A DNA stretch of 64,000 nt from Cryptomeria japonica (lineage: Eukaryota > Streptophyta > Pinopsida > Cupressales > Cupressaceae). Position numbers and translations under genes: made by a program. Below the pieces are notes generated by a model. It was not told the origin of the DNA and did not search any database. It worked only from the letters and a program-made list of their open reading frames with translations. Positions 1 through 12,100 of this stretch are shown piece by piece; the first letter of the stretch is position 1; each line of letters starts with the position of its first letter. The DNA lies in NCBI RefSeq assembly GCF_030272615.1, contig NC_081408.1:620616476-620680475 (forward strand), in the 5' to 3' direction.

Positions 1-467
1 GAATTGTTTTTAAATTCCAAGGCAAATTTGTTGGCACAAAATTCGAGGTGCGGAAAATGGGGCACCCAAAAAAATCTGAGACCAACTCAAAAAATCTCTC
101 GAAAAACCCACCAAGAATTGAAAACAGAATGCAGATCCGATGGCTCAAAAATTGAGGCATGGAAAACGATGCACCCAAAAAATCTGACGATGACCCAGTT
201 GAGGTCGCAAAAAACCCACCAAGAATCTGCAACCAAAATAAAATTTCGACTTGAACTGAAGGGTCAAAACCCTAGTCAAAAATTGCAGAAACCCTAAGAA
301 AATTTTCAACCTGCAAAAAAAAATCTGCCTAGGAAAAGAAAAAAATCTGCTCTTTTTAAAAAACAAAACAAAAAAAAAGTTTAAAAAAAAATCTCTTCAA
401 TAAAAAACTTCAAAAAATTTTAATAACAAAAAATTTCGAAATTTTTAATTTCCTTGCTCTGATACCA
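1..467 (-). mobile_element. Copia-type retrotransposon, leader region (partial)
   Basis: This is the untranslated leader of a Copia-like element on the minus strand. It lies just inside the LTR at 468-794. The complement of 453-467 reads TGGTATCAGAGCAAG, the usual Copia primer-binding site for initiator tRNA-Met. The rest is A-rich with short repeated motifs (acccaccaagaat, gcacccaaaaaatctga). No gag reading frame is seen; it would lie left of the window. The element is inserted into the ORF of LTR D. Confidence 0.75.
453..467 (-). promoter_or_regulatory. Primer-binding site (initiator tRNA-Met type)
   Basis: On the minus strand the sequence is TGGTATCAGAGCAAG, directly abutting the LTR end at 468. 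This fixes the orientation of the element as minus and marks the LTR at 468-794 as its 5' LTR. Confidence 0.8.
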
Positions 468-794
468 TGAAAAATAAATTGAATGAATGATTCAATAATC
501 GGATGATTACATTGAACGATATACACATGTATATATAGAGGTTACAAGACGATGTTCTATAATTAGAACATAATGCTAAAGTAAAAGATTAAAGAGCTAA
601 AAGCTAAATTAAGCTTAAAAGCTAATTAACTAAAAAGAAAAAGCTAAATGCTAAATAAAGCTTAAAAGCTAATTAACTAAAAAGAAAAAGCTAAATGCTA
701 AATAAAGCTTAAAAGCTAATTAACTAAAAAGCTAAATGACCATTAAACAAGGAACTAAATATAGGTGACTAAAATATAATTAAATATTCTAATA
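468..794 (-). mobile_element. 5' LTR of the minus-strand Copia element
   Basis: A 327 bp LTR. On the minus strand it starts TATTAGAATATT (the first TG has become TA) and ends ...TTTTTCA directly before the primer-binding site. Immediately to the right, at 795, the reading frame of LTR D resumes abruptly, so the Copia element is inserted in that frame. The other end and its target duplication are outside the window. Confidence 0.7.
613..738. repeat. 47-bp tandem repeat, ~2.7 copies
   Basis: A 47 bp unit starting gcttaaaagctaattaac begins at 613, 660 and 707; the last copy is incomplete. It lies inside the Copia LTR and is itself built from shorter gctaaa/gcttaa motifs. Confidence 0.85.
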
Positions 795-795
795 G

Positions 796-3722
796 ATGGA
801 TGCGTGCAAGACTGTGGTGAATAAGGAGTGGATGATCGAGCCTAGGACTCATCATTCCAAGGCACCCAAGACACTCATGTGCACAGACTTCAAAGAGGAA
901 TATAGTGATTTAGTATTCTTGCTTAATCGAGTGATGGGGATGCCACAGGGTGCAATATACGATGGATGGATGTTCTATTTCATCCAGGATTGTCTAAAAG
1001 GAACATTAATAAATTGTTCTAGAATCATAAGTGACAATTTGGACTTTCAGCTGAGGAATGTGGAGTGGTGCAAGTCATTCAACATGACTTCCTATTTGGT
1101 GTACCTGCTTGCACTATTTGTTACATACAAAGGATTGATATGCAGAGGTGAAGTCGGGAATGGACAAGGATAATTCAGGAGTTATGAATGCTATCCACAA
1201 CTGAACATGTATAGAATTGAAGTTTATAAGAGAGTGAATGATGTATTCACAATGTACATCACGCGGATGTTGCAAGGTGGAGTCCACAGGAGGTTGTCCA
1301 AGGAGGCAACAGAGCTGATAGAGAAATGTGGATCGTGGTATATTTAGTTTCCCACTTTCACATACTCTTAGGATTCATGGATTTCAATCCGAACCGTACA
1401 GGCTTCCTAGGTATCCTTCTGACAGAGTGATCTTGTTGGAAGTGGTGAGACAACTTCTGGAGTTTGATTCCATCCAGAAAGAGAAGCACAAGACGAGCAT
1501 GACATTTCCTATTTCGGTTGGGAAAACGTTGGAGGTTTGCTAGTTCACCTTAGCAACTAGCACAACAAGTGAGGAGGTTGCATTCTATCGATTTGCAACA
1601 TATAAGAGAAGAGAGGTTTGATCTAGATAAGAAAGTTGGAAGGATCAGGGGAGAAAATTTCATCCACAAGGTAGACATAGAAGATTATTGGGCCAACCTG
1701 ATGGACGAGCAGGCAGTGAAGAGACGAATGTGGTCCTAGATGTCAGTGGATTTCATGAGGAAGTGTGGACTTTTTCTCATTCTCGATTAAGTATTAGATG
1801 ATAGGGATCATACGCATCCACAATATAAAAATGAAATGGAAAAGGCGATCTTATTGCCTAATTGGTCAGAATTAGAAGAAATAGTTTTGAATGTATTGAT
1901 GAGAGAGGTCTTGCGTTTCTCTTGAGCATGGGTGGAGATTTAGATGAACAAGTTAGTTGATATGGGTGTCACCTTCACTTATGAAAGATGAAACAGGAGG
2001 AATCTGCTTTGGAGGATGATCAGAGGATTATCAATGATGTCAGAATTCATGTGGATGAGGAGAGTCAAGCTCCCAAGAGAAGGAAGAACACACCAGGAGA
2101 AGTCAAGGCTAGAGGGAAGAAGATTGAGGAGGTCAAGAAGAAGAAACAAAAGGCTACTATTCCTTCGCCTATCATTCCTTCACCACCTCTCAATGTCTCA
2201 TCAATTACGAAGTTGAAATGCCAAAACAGAATGGGGAGTTTGAGCAATGTTCCAACACAGTGATACTACCAGAGAATATTCAGGATTTACATGCCACAAC
2301 AACATCTGCTCCACCTAATGAGGATGATGATCAGCCAGGATCCCCTACTGTCCTTTTGGAGGTTAGTTTGGGAAAGAATGTATATGATTTGACCGAGAAT
2401 AATAATGATGATGATGACGATGTTATCTCGGCATTGAGAGAGCTTGATCGAGATATGTATCTCGATGATGGTATGGAGATGGCCGCTATTCCTGATTGGC
2501 TAATGAAGAGTATGAAGAAAAGTAAGAAAATGATAGAGGCACAACCTATTGATGACATTGATGACTACTTAGCTAGGAGCAATAAGGAAAAAGAGCCTAA
2601 GAGAGCTGAGATTTTGTCACATAGCTAGAGATGAGACAAGAATGCGGATTGCGTAGGTGGCTGTTCCTATTGCAGGTGTGACGACAGACATTGCTACTGC
2701 TATGGATTTCCAGATTACTTCAGTTGCCCTTGGCCGAACTACAGGAGAACAAGAATTTTAGGAGGTTGGTGTCAACCTTAGGGCAATCAGTGTGAGATTG
2801 GATAGAGAGATTGAAGAAAAGGAGAAGTACAAAGAAGAGAATCTCAGACTTAGAGAGTACATTGCAGGGGTAAGGCGCGAGAATCTCAGACTTAGAGAGT
2901 ACATTGCAGGGGTAAGGCGCGAGAATCCCACCCTTATTTCCCCTATTGCAATTGATCGTGGACTACATTCACATTATGAGGCAGCGAGAGATACACTCTT
3001 GGAGGTGGAGAAATGGATTGAGAATACAAAGAGACAGGCGGATGATTTTCTTAGTTTGTCTAGGCATTTGACAGGACAACATGGCTCATGTTCAGAATCT
3101 AGTATTTTGGAAGAGTTTTGGAAGAATTTAGGCCTATTCAGGAGAAGACTATTCCACGCCTCAAGACTTTGAAAAAGGTTCCTAAGTCCGCATTGGTTAG
3201 GGAGAATGTTGTGCACAATGGAGATAGATACGATTTCCATGGCTGGTATTGCTCATTGGCCATGAAGAAATCAGCTTATGAGAGCGCACAACTGAGTTGT
3301 GCAGAGGTGGAAGGACCAATTCATGATATTCAGTTGAAGATCCTTGCCTCAATAGAGGAGTTATTGGGGGTTGATGTCAGTGATGCTAGTGGTTTACACT
3401 TAGCTGAATTAAGAGACAAGATGAAATTTATGTATTTTTGTCAGTGGGACTCTTTCAAGAAGAGTGAAATGGATGATTTGGTCTCTTTGATGATTCATGT
3501 TCATAGCTTGCGGAAGGTCATGCCAGATTGAGAGAACACTTTGGATGCTTGCTCAGATCCATTGGACGTGATTGATTTATAGCAGGATACCTTACCCAAC
3601 ATTTCCATGGAGGAGTTAGATTCTGTATTGGTTAGATTCTTGGAGTATGCTAGGAGAGAGAGAGATGCAAGACAAAATCTTCTAGAAGATTCCGTATTTG
3701 ATGACCAGGTATCTTGGGCCAT
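796..3722 (+). pseudogene. LTR-embedded ORF, decayed copy (unknown protein)
   Basis: A long reading frame is broken by several frameshifts and stops. Readable pieces are 796-1173, ~1186-1540 in shifted frames, 1988-2220, 2218-2628, 2792-3172 and 3118-3531. The first piece is hydrophobic-rich (RVMGMPQGAIYDGW...). The middle is basic then acidic, with an Asp/Asn run near 2400. The C-terminal part (from QPIDDIDDYLARS, ~2545) is charged and coiled-coil-like and is collinear with the intact 371-residue ORF of LTR A. I do not recognise a known domain. From memory, similar hypothetical proteins are numerous in conifer annotations, but I could not check this. Its position between the LTR interior and the LTR's own TATA box makes it a U3-carried gene. 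Confidence 0.6.
2837..2920 (+). repeat. Perfect 42-bp in-frame tandem duplication
   Basis: Two identical 42 bp units (2837-2878, 2879-2920) encode the 14-residue block ENLRLREYIAGVRR twice. LTR A has this block only once, so the duplication is specific to copy D and recent relative to the surrounding decay. Confidence 0.9.
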
Positions 3723-3837
3723 ATGTTGGTGGCACCATTTTTTATGTAAACCCTAATTAAGGCAATTCTAGGGTTTTGTTGGCATGATCTTGGCCCTTGA
3801 TTTAGTTTTAATCTTGGTCATCCATTTTGTATGAGAC

Positions 3838-3848
3838 TCTATATATAC
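3838..3848 (+). promoter_or_regulatory. TATA-like box of LTR D
   Basis: The motif tctatatatac sits about 810 bp before the LTR end. The same relative position holds in LTRs A and B, so it probably marks the U3/R border. Confidence 0.5.
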
Positions 3849-4655
3849 CTCATTGTCTCTCATTTGTAATAGAGAGTTTTTGTAGAATTGTTGGTATATG
3901 CTGCAGCTATTTGAATATAAATAATTGTTCGACTTGATGGTGATTTTGTCTTTCAAGTGTTGTTTTGCATTCAAGGTTCTCAATTCCTCTAAGTTAGATT
4001 AGAATTTGCTTTTATGTTTGTTAGATTGAGTGGAAGATTTGTTGAGTATATTTGTGTGGAATCCTTAATCCATACCACTAGCCTCTTGCTGTTGGTAAGT
4101 GTGCCTTGTGTGGTCAATTGAAAATTTATGCAAACTTAACTTCGATTATCACATATCCATTGTTATGCATCAACTTGGATGGTCTCAATGTTCGATGGTG
4201 ATAATTTGAAAAATCAATAAGTATACCTTAGATGATTGCACTAAGCTCACGTCAAAACTTGTTTGTGAGACCTTGCCTAGTTCGATTCCACTAAATTTGT
4301 TCATCATTTCCTACATTCCTAGGCTTAGAATAGATTTCCTGAACCCTATTCCTTTTGCCCATTTTTTCAGTAAGTCTTAAGTCTAGAGCTACTTTGCCAT
4401 ATCCTAAGTTATCGGCACACCCATTCCCTATACATGACCTATGAAGTTAATTCGAACATTTGTGTAAGTCCCCAAGTGAAAACAACAATTCACATCGACC
4501 ATTGAGTTACCCACTCATCAAGACCTGACATGTATAAACCTTGGAATCATTTTAGTTGATCTTACCCTTAGCATTTGAGGTGATTTTGTTTAAGAGAGGG
4601 TAAAGTGCTTTGGTATTTTATTCTGAATGTTATGTGCCTAAAACACACATCAACA

Positions 4656-6074
4656 CGGTGCGCGGACGTCTTCGCGGCGTGCTAGAGTCCATTGGTCAAC
4701 GTGCTTGATAAAAGACAAGTTCCAAGTTGACAGGGCGATTCATGTGGATGAAAGGACAAAACAAGCAACGAATGTTCCCAATCGGCTTGTAGTGAAGATG
4801 GGTATGTGATGTGGAATTGTGCGGGGTGCAATTTATGACGTTACACATAACATGAACACTAGAAATTTAAAAGTTATAAGACAAATTAGGTATGGTAGGA
4901 CTAATATTTGGAAGTTGGTTAAGGCGAAACAAAACAGTTTAACACTGCATCAAAAAAATTCTTTTATCTTTTTAATTGGCATTCATTCTAGCAACTTGCA
5001 AGGTCCTCTAGTCTTCCAACTTATTTTGTTCATTATCAAGGTGTTTCGAAAAGGTTTCACCATACTTGTCTTCCCCTTTTCTTGAAAAAAATAGTTTCCA
5101 TGGAGAGTACAGTGACATTCTTGGCCAAGAAATTTGAGACTTGATTCCTATTTTTCATGACATAGACAAATTTTATTTTCTTCATGAACATATGATTCCT
5201 ATTTCTTATGACACAAACATACATTTATTTTCTACATGAATATTTGAATGGCTCTGAAATCAGTGATCAAGATTGCAATGCGTGGAGTGTTTCATTACAT
5301 GTTTTCATTTTCCCGAAGTAAAACCATAGGAGCTTTTAATTAATCTTCAAAATGATGTTGTCCAACTCCAATTTTAGCTTTTATGAGGGCCCTTATTATA
5401 TCTCCATGGCTTCCAATTATTGATGATAAGTGCGCAGGCAAATGATGAGTTTTAATTATGACAAATCCTTCAAATTCTTTCCTTGTCTGCTCCCCTTTAG
5501 AGATGCCACTGAGTTCATCTTCCACTAGTTGCTCAGGAGCAGTTGAAGGTTCATTGTTAATCTCATGTTTTCAAATCCCATCTGAAGGTAGGATGAATTG
5601 GATACTTTGATGATTTTCTTGAACAAGATTTGAACATTTTTGTTTATAACAAACTGGGGAATATCTAGAAACATCTTTTAAATGCCATGACCATTTCTAA
5701 GAAATTGTGGGAGACTGTTTCAAGGCTATTTCTGGAGTATTTTTAGGCCAATTTTTGGTCTTCTAATATTGTATGTTCAAAATTGAAATAATGTATAATT
5801 TGTTGTCTATATAAATGATTTTTTTGTACAGTTGTTCCCATACCATTTCAATTTGTGTTTTCATAGAAAGTTGATGTTTGATGTTTCTTGGTTAGGTTTG
5901 GATTATTTTAACCTTGGAATGCATCTTTAGTATTTTAATTTTAACGTCAACATTTACACTCCCAAGAATTCACATTTAGATAGTTGTATATCTTTTTTTA
6001 AAGTGGACAGAAACAGGTTTTTAGGGGCATTGCAGAAGTCCATTGTATTAAATTTTTTGATGGATTCATGTCAG
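4656..6074. other. Region between LTR D and the first visible exon of gene 1
   Basis: Mostly AT-rich sequence without a recognisable gene. It is either intron 1 or upstream flank of gene 1. I searched for the missing first exon (a short hydrophobic stretch ending ...AWQ) and did not find it. The one coding-like stretch is a minus-strand ORF at 5340-5561, listed separately. Confidence 0.5.
5340..5561 (-). other. Coding-like minus-strand stretch, possible KH-like fragment
   Basis: An open stretch on the minus strand ends FVIIKTHHLPAHLSSIIGS, then HGDIIRALIKAKIGV, then a stop. The IIGSHGDIIRALIKAKIGV part resembles the core of a KH fold (IIG-x-x-G-x-x-I). It has no start context and no visible neighbouring exons, so it may be an exon fragment captured by a transposon. 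It could equally be chance. Confidence 0.2.
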
Positions 6075-6189
6075 AGTATATGATTTTGGTTATGATGGTG
6101 GTGCTGCCTTGAATATTTTGACACCCAAATATGGTGTATTCAGAAACCATGTCAGAACAATCCTTGGGGTTGACGTGCCAGATTTTGAG
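6075..6189 (+). CDS. Gene 1, exon (N-terminal loop)
   Basis: Acceptor tcag ends at 6074 and donor gtaagt starts at 6190. It encodes VYDFGYDGG...GVDVPDFE with one base carried over from the previous exon. An alternative acceptor two bases downstream (6077) would also keep the frame with a different upstream phase. Confidence 0.82.
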
Positions 6190-9100
6190 GTAAGTGATAC
6201 TTATCAAAATTTTCTTATTTTCATAATATAAATTTTGATTTCTTACATCTTTGTGTATAGAAGTGGACTACTATCTATTTCCTGAACACATAATGTAGAT
6301 GGAAATTGCCAATTGTTGCTAGTAACTTCATTTGCTTTGCACTTAATTACGATCGCCAATGTCAATGTTATACATAATTGTTAGTAGAGGATGTAGCCTC
6401 TCCAGTGCAAGGAGTTCAAGCTTTGCCTATCATTGCTTTTATTTTATAATAATCGAATTCATGGATTGTGTGCTCCATAAGTAGTATTTTTCTAAATGGG
6501 ACATTGTTTACAAGTTTATCTGCTATAACAAATTTGTTTCATAGAGTTTACAATTAAATTTATGAGAGTGCTTTTATTTTTCTAATCTCCATTTCTTTTT
6601 ATTGTGTATATCAACAGATGAAACAAGCATTGATGACAATTATTGCATTAGAGGGCATTGGAGGCATTCTCTTCACCTTTGGCAGCAACTTGGGGGCATA
6701 CTTATTGGTTGGTTTAGTTTGTATCTTATTTACTTGGTTGACTTTGTTTTTGCCTAGCATGTTTGTTAATCCGTCTTCCTATCCAGAAATACTTTTTGCA
6801 GCAGACACCTAGTATAAAAAATGAGCATGTCAATTGTCAAATGTTTCCCAAAGTTAAGCATTCAGCTTATATGTTGTTGTAATCATGAAAATTTGGATAG
6901 TAACGCAATGGTAGGAAGATGCTCAGATGTTGCAGTTTATTGAGGTTACCACCAATCTGTATAAACACTTGCATGGGCATGGTATTCAAGGCAGAGATCT
7001 CATCCATAATACAATTTTGCCATTATAAACTATCCAACCCTAAATGTGGAGGAGGAAAGCAGTTTTCTGACCAAGGTTCTCATCTCCAAGCAGCTTCATA
7101 GGGTCAAACTGACCTATGGCTGTCTTGAGAGGGACAGGGAACATCTCAGGTATCCCTAGTAGTGTTGAGTTCATCAAGGGTGATAGAGAGATATTTAAGA
7201 GGTAGATTCTAGTTAACATATTAGATATAAGATTGCTGCATGTATGAACAAAGAGAGTGTCATATTGGCAGCAATTTGGTAAGCCTTTACTGAGGGTGTA
7301 ACATTGGGTCCATTTACAATTGCTAGTAGCAACCACCCATCCAAGAACAATTTATGCTTTTGTAAATTACAGGAGGAATGCAAGACTATTTAGGATATGG
7401 ATATTGACAAAACATGCAAATTGTGCACTAAGTTTAAATCAGCAAATAAATTGTGGTGTATAGTTACACATCATTTGGCATGCGAGATATTTACTTTGGA
7501 TAAGTTAATGTCATTAGCTAGTTAGAGCTTCTTTTGGGGTTTTACTCTTATTCTCTTGTTTGCTTTGGTCATTGATTTGATTTTAGTTGACCTTTTAGAA
7601 TACATATCCATGCCAGATGTTTATATATGGAAAACTAAATGGTTCTTCAAACATCCATTTATCATTGAAATTGAAGTGCTAGTAAATATCTCTAGATGGC
7701 ACATGCTTATTATAGTTTATAATTTATTTATCAGAGATACTTATGAAAACCAAGATTGAGGGAACATCTCTTTGCTGGCATACATTTGTGTTGAATTTGA
7801 TGCTTTTTTAATAATATGAATTGGCCTTGGCAGCTAATCTTACTTGCAGCTGTGACACCGATTGTGCATGATTTCTATAATTATGACATGCGGAGGCCTG
7901 AGTATGTTGTAGAGTTTGTTCAATTTCTGAAGGTATGCTGATTTTGATTTACGAACTTCAAACAATGTTGCATTATTGATTGAATATGTTTGTTCTAGTC
8001 TAAGCTTTTTTTATCGGTTTCTAGTTTAATTTTTTTTTTTTTTTTCATAAATTTACAGGTTAAATGTTTCTTGGAATATTTTTCTGTTTCTAAGAATAAT
8101 TTAATGTTAATAATGATTTGTTTATAGTTGAAAATATGTTGTTTTAATTACTTTAAGATCTCTTGCTCTATATGATTTGTAAATTAGAATGGATATAATA
8201 TACACTAGTCATCAGTAAGCAGATTAACTTAAAGAACATGGTTGATTCATTTTAATTAAGCAAAAAATGTAACAAGAATTGAAGGCAAACGAAAAGAACC
8301 ATATCACCACAAAGAGTAATACCAATGCCTTGGAGAAACCCACTTGTAGGTGAACATTCCAGCAAATATGAGTACAATCTCACTTAGAACTACTCCAAAT
8401 GGCAATTACAATGGTCTAAGACTTGGGTTTTATATACAGACATGAAACAACTGTGGTTTCAGCTCGTACAGCCCCAATAGTATATCGCAAGCCATTGCCT
8501 TGTTACTGAACTTGCAACAGTCACCTAGGAACTTAGAAAACTTGCAATTTGCTACTGAAAATCCCTTCTACATGCTCTCAAAATGCTCAAGCATGAACAA
8601 TGGGCTTATTTTAGCCTTACAAAGCAATAGGAAGTTGAAAAGATTGAAGAAGTTGAAGAGACAATGAAAACTGGAATGTCATGGGATATTTTTCCAAGCA
8701 TACGTAAAATTGTCTCTTTTTACAAGGAGGCAGTTTTGAAATTGCCCAACACTTGTAAAACTGCCTTATGGTTTTGAGACTGCCTGACACTTTTGAAACA
8801 GCCCAAATGTTTTCAAAACTGCCACTGGTACTGGTGAAACTGTGCCTTTTGACATTTTTTGTTCACCAATCTCTAGAAAGCCATAAATTTTGCGTACTAA
8901 CTTGAAATAAAGTGCTTTTTTATTTAACTTGCATAATTTTGTGAGAGGAACCCAAATATTGAAAATATTCATAGTTTGATGCAATTAAAGAAGTGCCCTT
9001 AATTTAAACTCCATTGTAGGAAGAAACCTTTTACCTCATATTCCTAAGGAATCAACTTACTAGTTTCAAAGCCTGGTTTTAGTTTTAGTTTTTATTTTGT

Positions 9101-12100
9101 TTGCCTTGGACCTGGATCGTGCAACTGAGAGAGATTGGGCTAGCATAATTCAGCTTCTTGGTTAGGGATCTGAGTGGTTTCTCCTAGGTATGGAAGGAAA
9201 AAGATAAATGTAGAAGATATTGTGGTTGGATTTCCTCCAATTTGAACTTTGCAATAGTGTGCAGGGAACATTATTTCTAGTGCTAAGTATTTGTTATAAA
9301 TATTTTTTTGATCATTCAAGTGTGGGATTATGGTCCCCTCTTGTTATATTATATATTAAACTCAAAAAGATTATAGTGAGAAACCTTTTTGAAGAGTAGG
9401 AAGGGAGCAGAGTTCAGAAAGACTTAAAAACATGCAACCCACCAAGATAAGCCTAGAACAACAACTAAATGCATACCATTATCAGATTACTAGGACTTCA
9501 TCATTAGGCATGCAAAATAAAATTGCCCCAATTGAAGGCCTAGAGCATACAATAGTTACATTACAAAAACAATATTGATAGAGAAATCAAAGAGAACTAG
9601 AATAGACTATTGCAATCTAAATTGTAAGAGTCGTCCACACTCTTGGCAAGGGCAATCGCCCCATTGCAAATGGGGACCCCCACTTGCTTTCTAGGTTGGT
9701 CAGCTTAGCTTAGTTGTTAGTGTCTTTGCTATTAATCTTTGTATTGAAGGGATATAGTTTCTAAAGTAGCTAGGGAGTTCATCAAGTCAGGTTGGTCTCC
9801 TTAGAGTGGAGTGAAGATAGTCGGTTGTGAGCATGAAAGTAGATCGAGAACCCCTTGAATCATGTCTAGGTTTCTCGTGTTATCTGATCATATTTCTAAG
9901 CAAACCTTGGTTGAATGCATAGTGTCCTCTTACGTCCTATCCTTGCTCTAAGTCTGAAGCAAACTTGCTTTGATGCCCGCCCCTTACACCAAAGTCAGAG
10001 CAAAATTTCTCATAAGGCCCCCTTTTAAAGGTCAATTTGGCATGTTTCATATTGGAGTGGATGAAAGACATGAAGGATGAGCTAATGAAACAAAGGCAAA
10101 TGAAAAAGGGTGAATAAAGAGTCTACCTAAGGTCATGTACCTTGCTCTCTCATTGGAGCGAAATTTGCCTTAAACCCTGTACCTTGCTCCAAGTTTGGAG
10201 CGAATTTGCTAAGACCTTGTCCCTTGCCCAAGAATCCAAGCGAATTTCCACCCTAGGCACTCTTAAGGGTCAAATTAATGGTACTTTCATGTGGAAAGGT
10301 TTGAAAACTTAAGCCTAAAGTCAATGAGGTAGAAGAAAGAGATTAGAGCGAGTTTGTCTTGAATTTGTCCCTTGCATCGTTTTTGGAGTAAATTCTTCCA
10401 CAAAGGCAATGTATCCTGCTCCTTAATTTGAGTAAAATTAGTAAAAGCCCGTCCCTTACCACACATTTGGAGCGAATTTTAGTCATGTACCTCACTTGCA
10501 TGTTGGAGCGAAATTCCATGAGGTCATGTAGAATGCCCTCCCATTGGAGCGAACTTTCCTAGGGACTGTACACTGCTATAAGTTTGGAGCGAATTTTTCC
10601 TAAATACATGTACATTGCTCTAAGTTTGGAGTGAATTTTCCCTAAATACATGTACACTGCTCTAAGTTTGGAGTGAGTTTTCCCTAAGGTCGTGTACATT
10701 ACAAACAAATTTGAGCGAACCCCTCTTAAAGCTATGTACGTTGCTCATGAATTGAAGCGAATTTTCCAAGCTATGCACATTGCTCCTGATTTGAAGCGAA
10801 ATTGGCATGTACATTGCCTCATGTTTGTGTTGGCAATTGACACTCATTGGATTCATTTTGTTGTCATTGATGGCAACAAGATCAGATGGAAGTCATAAAC
10901 CGGCACTTGGAAGCATATACCGACAGATATCGGCTTTGGAGCATTCAGGGCTACACCGGCACCGACACCGACATCAATACTTCGTTGGAAGCGACATCAA
11001 GGAGGATTTACATAATAAATCATTTTGTAAATATTGTCAAGGCCGACATTGAATATCTTTGTAAATATATTGTAAGCCGACATAAGGCATATCATCTGTA
11101 ATAGGTATATAGGTTAGTCTGCTAGGTTATTTTTGTAATGAGGTGAGAGATGATATGTGTGGATATAGGAGAATATAGCATAATTGTATGATGCGAAATA
11201 TATGTATGAAGATCATTTTGTATGCAAGTGTTATATCATGCAATGATCTGTAGATGGCTTGGAAAGCATTCTTGGAGGAGAAGAGATACCGGTATCAGTT
11301 CAGAGTTTATGAACCGGTACAGAGCAGAGACAGAACTAAAACTCTATTTGGCATAGCAGATGCATTCTTGAGTTCATTTTCAGTAATTTACTTTAGCAGA
11401 AAGCTTGTAGTCAGTGAGGCTCTTTAGTGATGAGCAGCATGCTCTAGGCAGTGTGCCTTCCTACAAGTGCAGGCCCCTATTATATGTAATATCTTTTCAT
11501 ATGGCCAGTGAACTGATATTGTGGGTCACAAATTCCACCGTGGTTTTTCCTCATTGAGGTTTTCCACATATAAATTCTGTGTGTTATGGTGTTCATTTAT
11601 GTGGATGGTTTATTTGCTTCTTGTTAGACGTTTATTTGTTTACCGGTTTATATATGCATGGTATAAAAGGATAAAAACTGTTCATACCGGTAGAACACTG
11701 ATTCACCCCCCCCTCTCAGTGTTCTTGGATCCCAACAATTTGGAGCGAAATTCCTTGAAGACATGTACATTGCCTCATGTGTAGAGCAAAATTCCTTGAA
11801 GGCATGTACATTGCCTCATGTTTAAAGCGAAATTCCTTGAAGTTATGTACCTTGGCCACTAAATGGAGCAAAATTTACCCAAGTCATGTACCTTGTCCAA
11901 GGTCAAGAGCGAAATTTGTCAAACCATGTACCTTGCCCCCTATCTTGAACGAATTCCTCAAATTCAAGCATTTTGGCGCTAAGATCAATTCAAAATTCGA
12001 ATTTGAAGGCAAGAAGGTGAAGTCGGCCAGCATGAGAAAGGTAATTTGTTATTTTGTTTTTGCTAAATCAAGTCGGTCTTGCACCCCAAAATACATAACC

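Larger units (their letters stand above)
795..4655 (+). mobile_element. LTR D: long LTR carrying a decayed ORF (left end missing)
   Basis: This is the 3' part of a very long LTR. It ends CACATCAACA at 4655, the same end as LTR A. A TATA-like tctatatatac lies at 3838-3848, and the ~810 bp after it match the R-U5 part of LTR A closely (shared blocks include the gtgtgccttgtgtggtcaa and gagaccttgcctag motifs). Upstream of the TATA box, U3 carries a sense-strand ORF relic (796-3722). The left side is cut by the Copia insertion and then by the window edge, so the target duplication (right candidate cggtg, 4656-4660) cannot be checked. Confidence 0.7.

Noticed and set aside
4656-6074. First exon of gene 1
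   Set aside because: I looked for a short hydrophobic exon ending in an AWQ-like sequence with a GT donor in 1-6074 and found none convincing.
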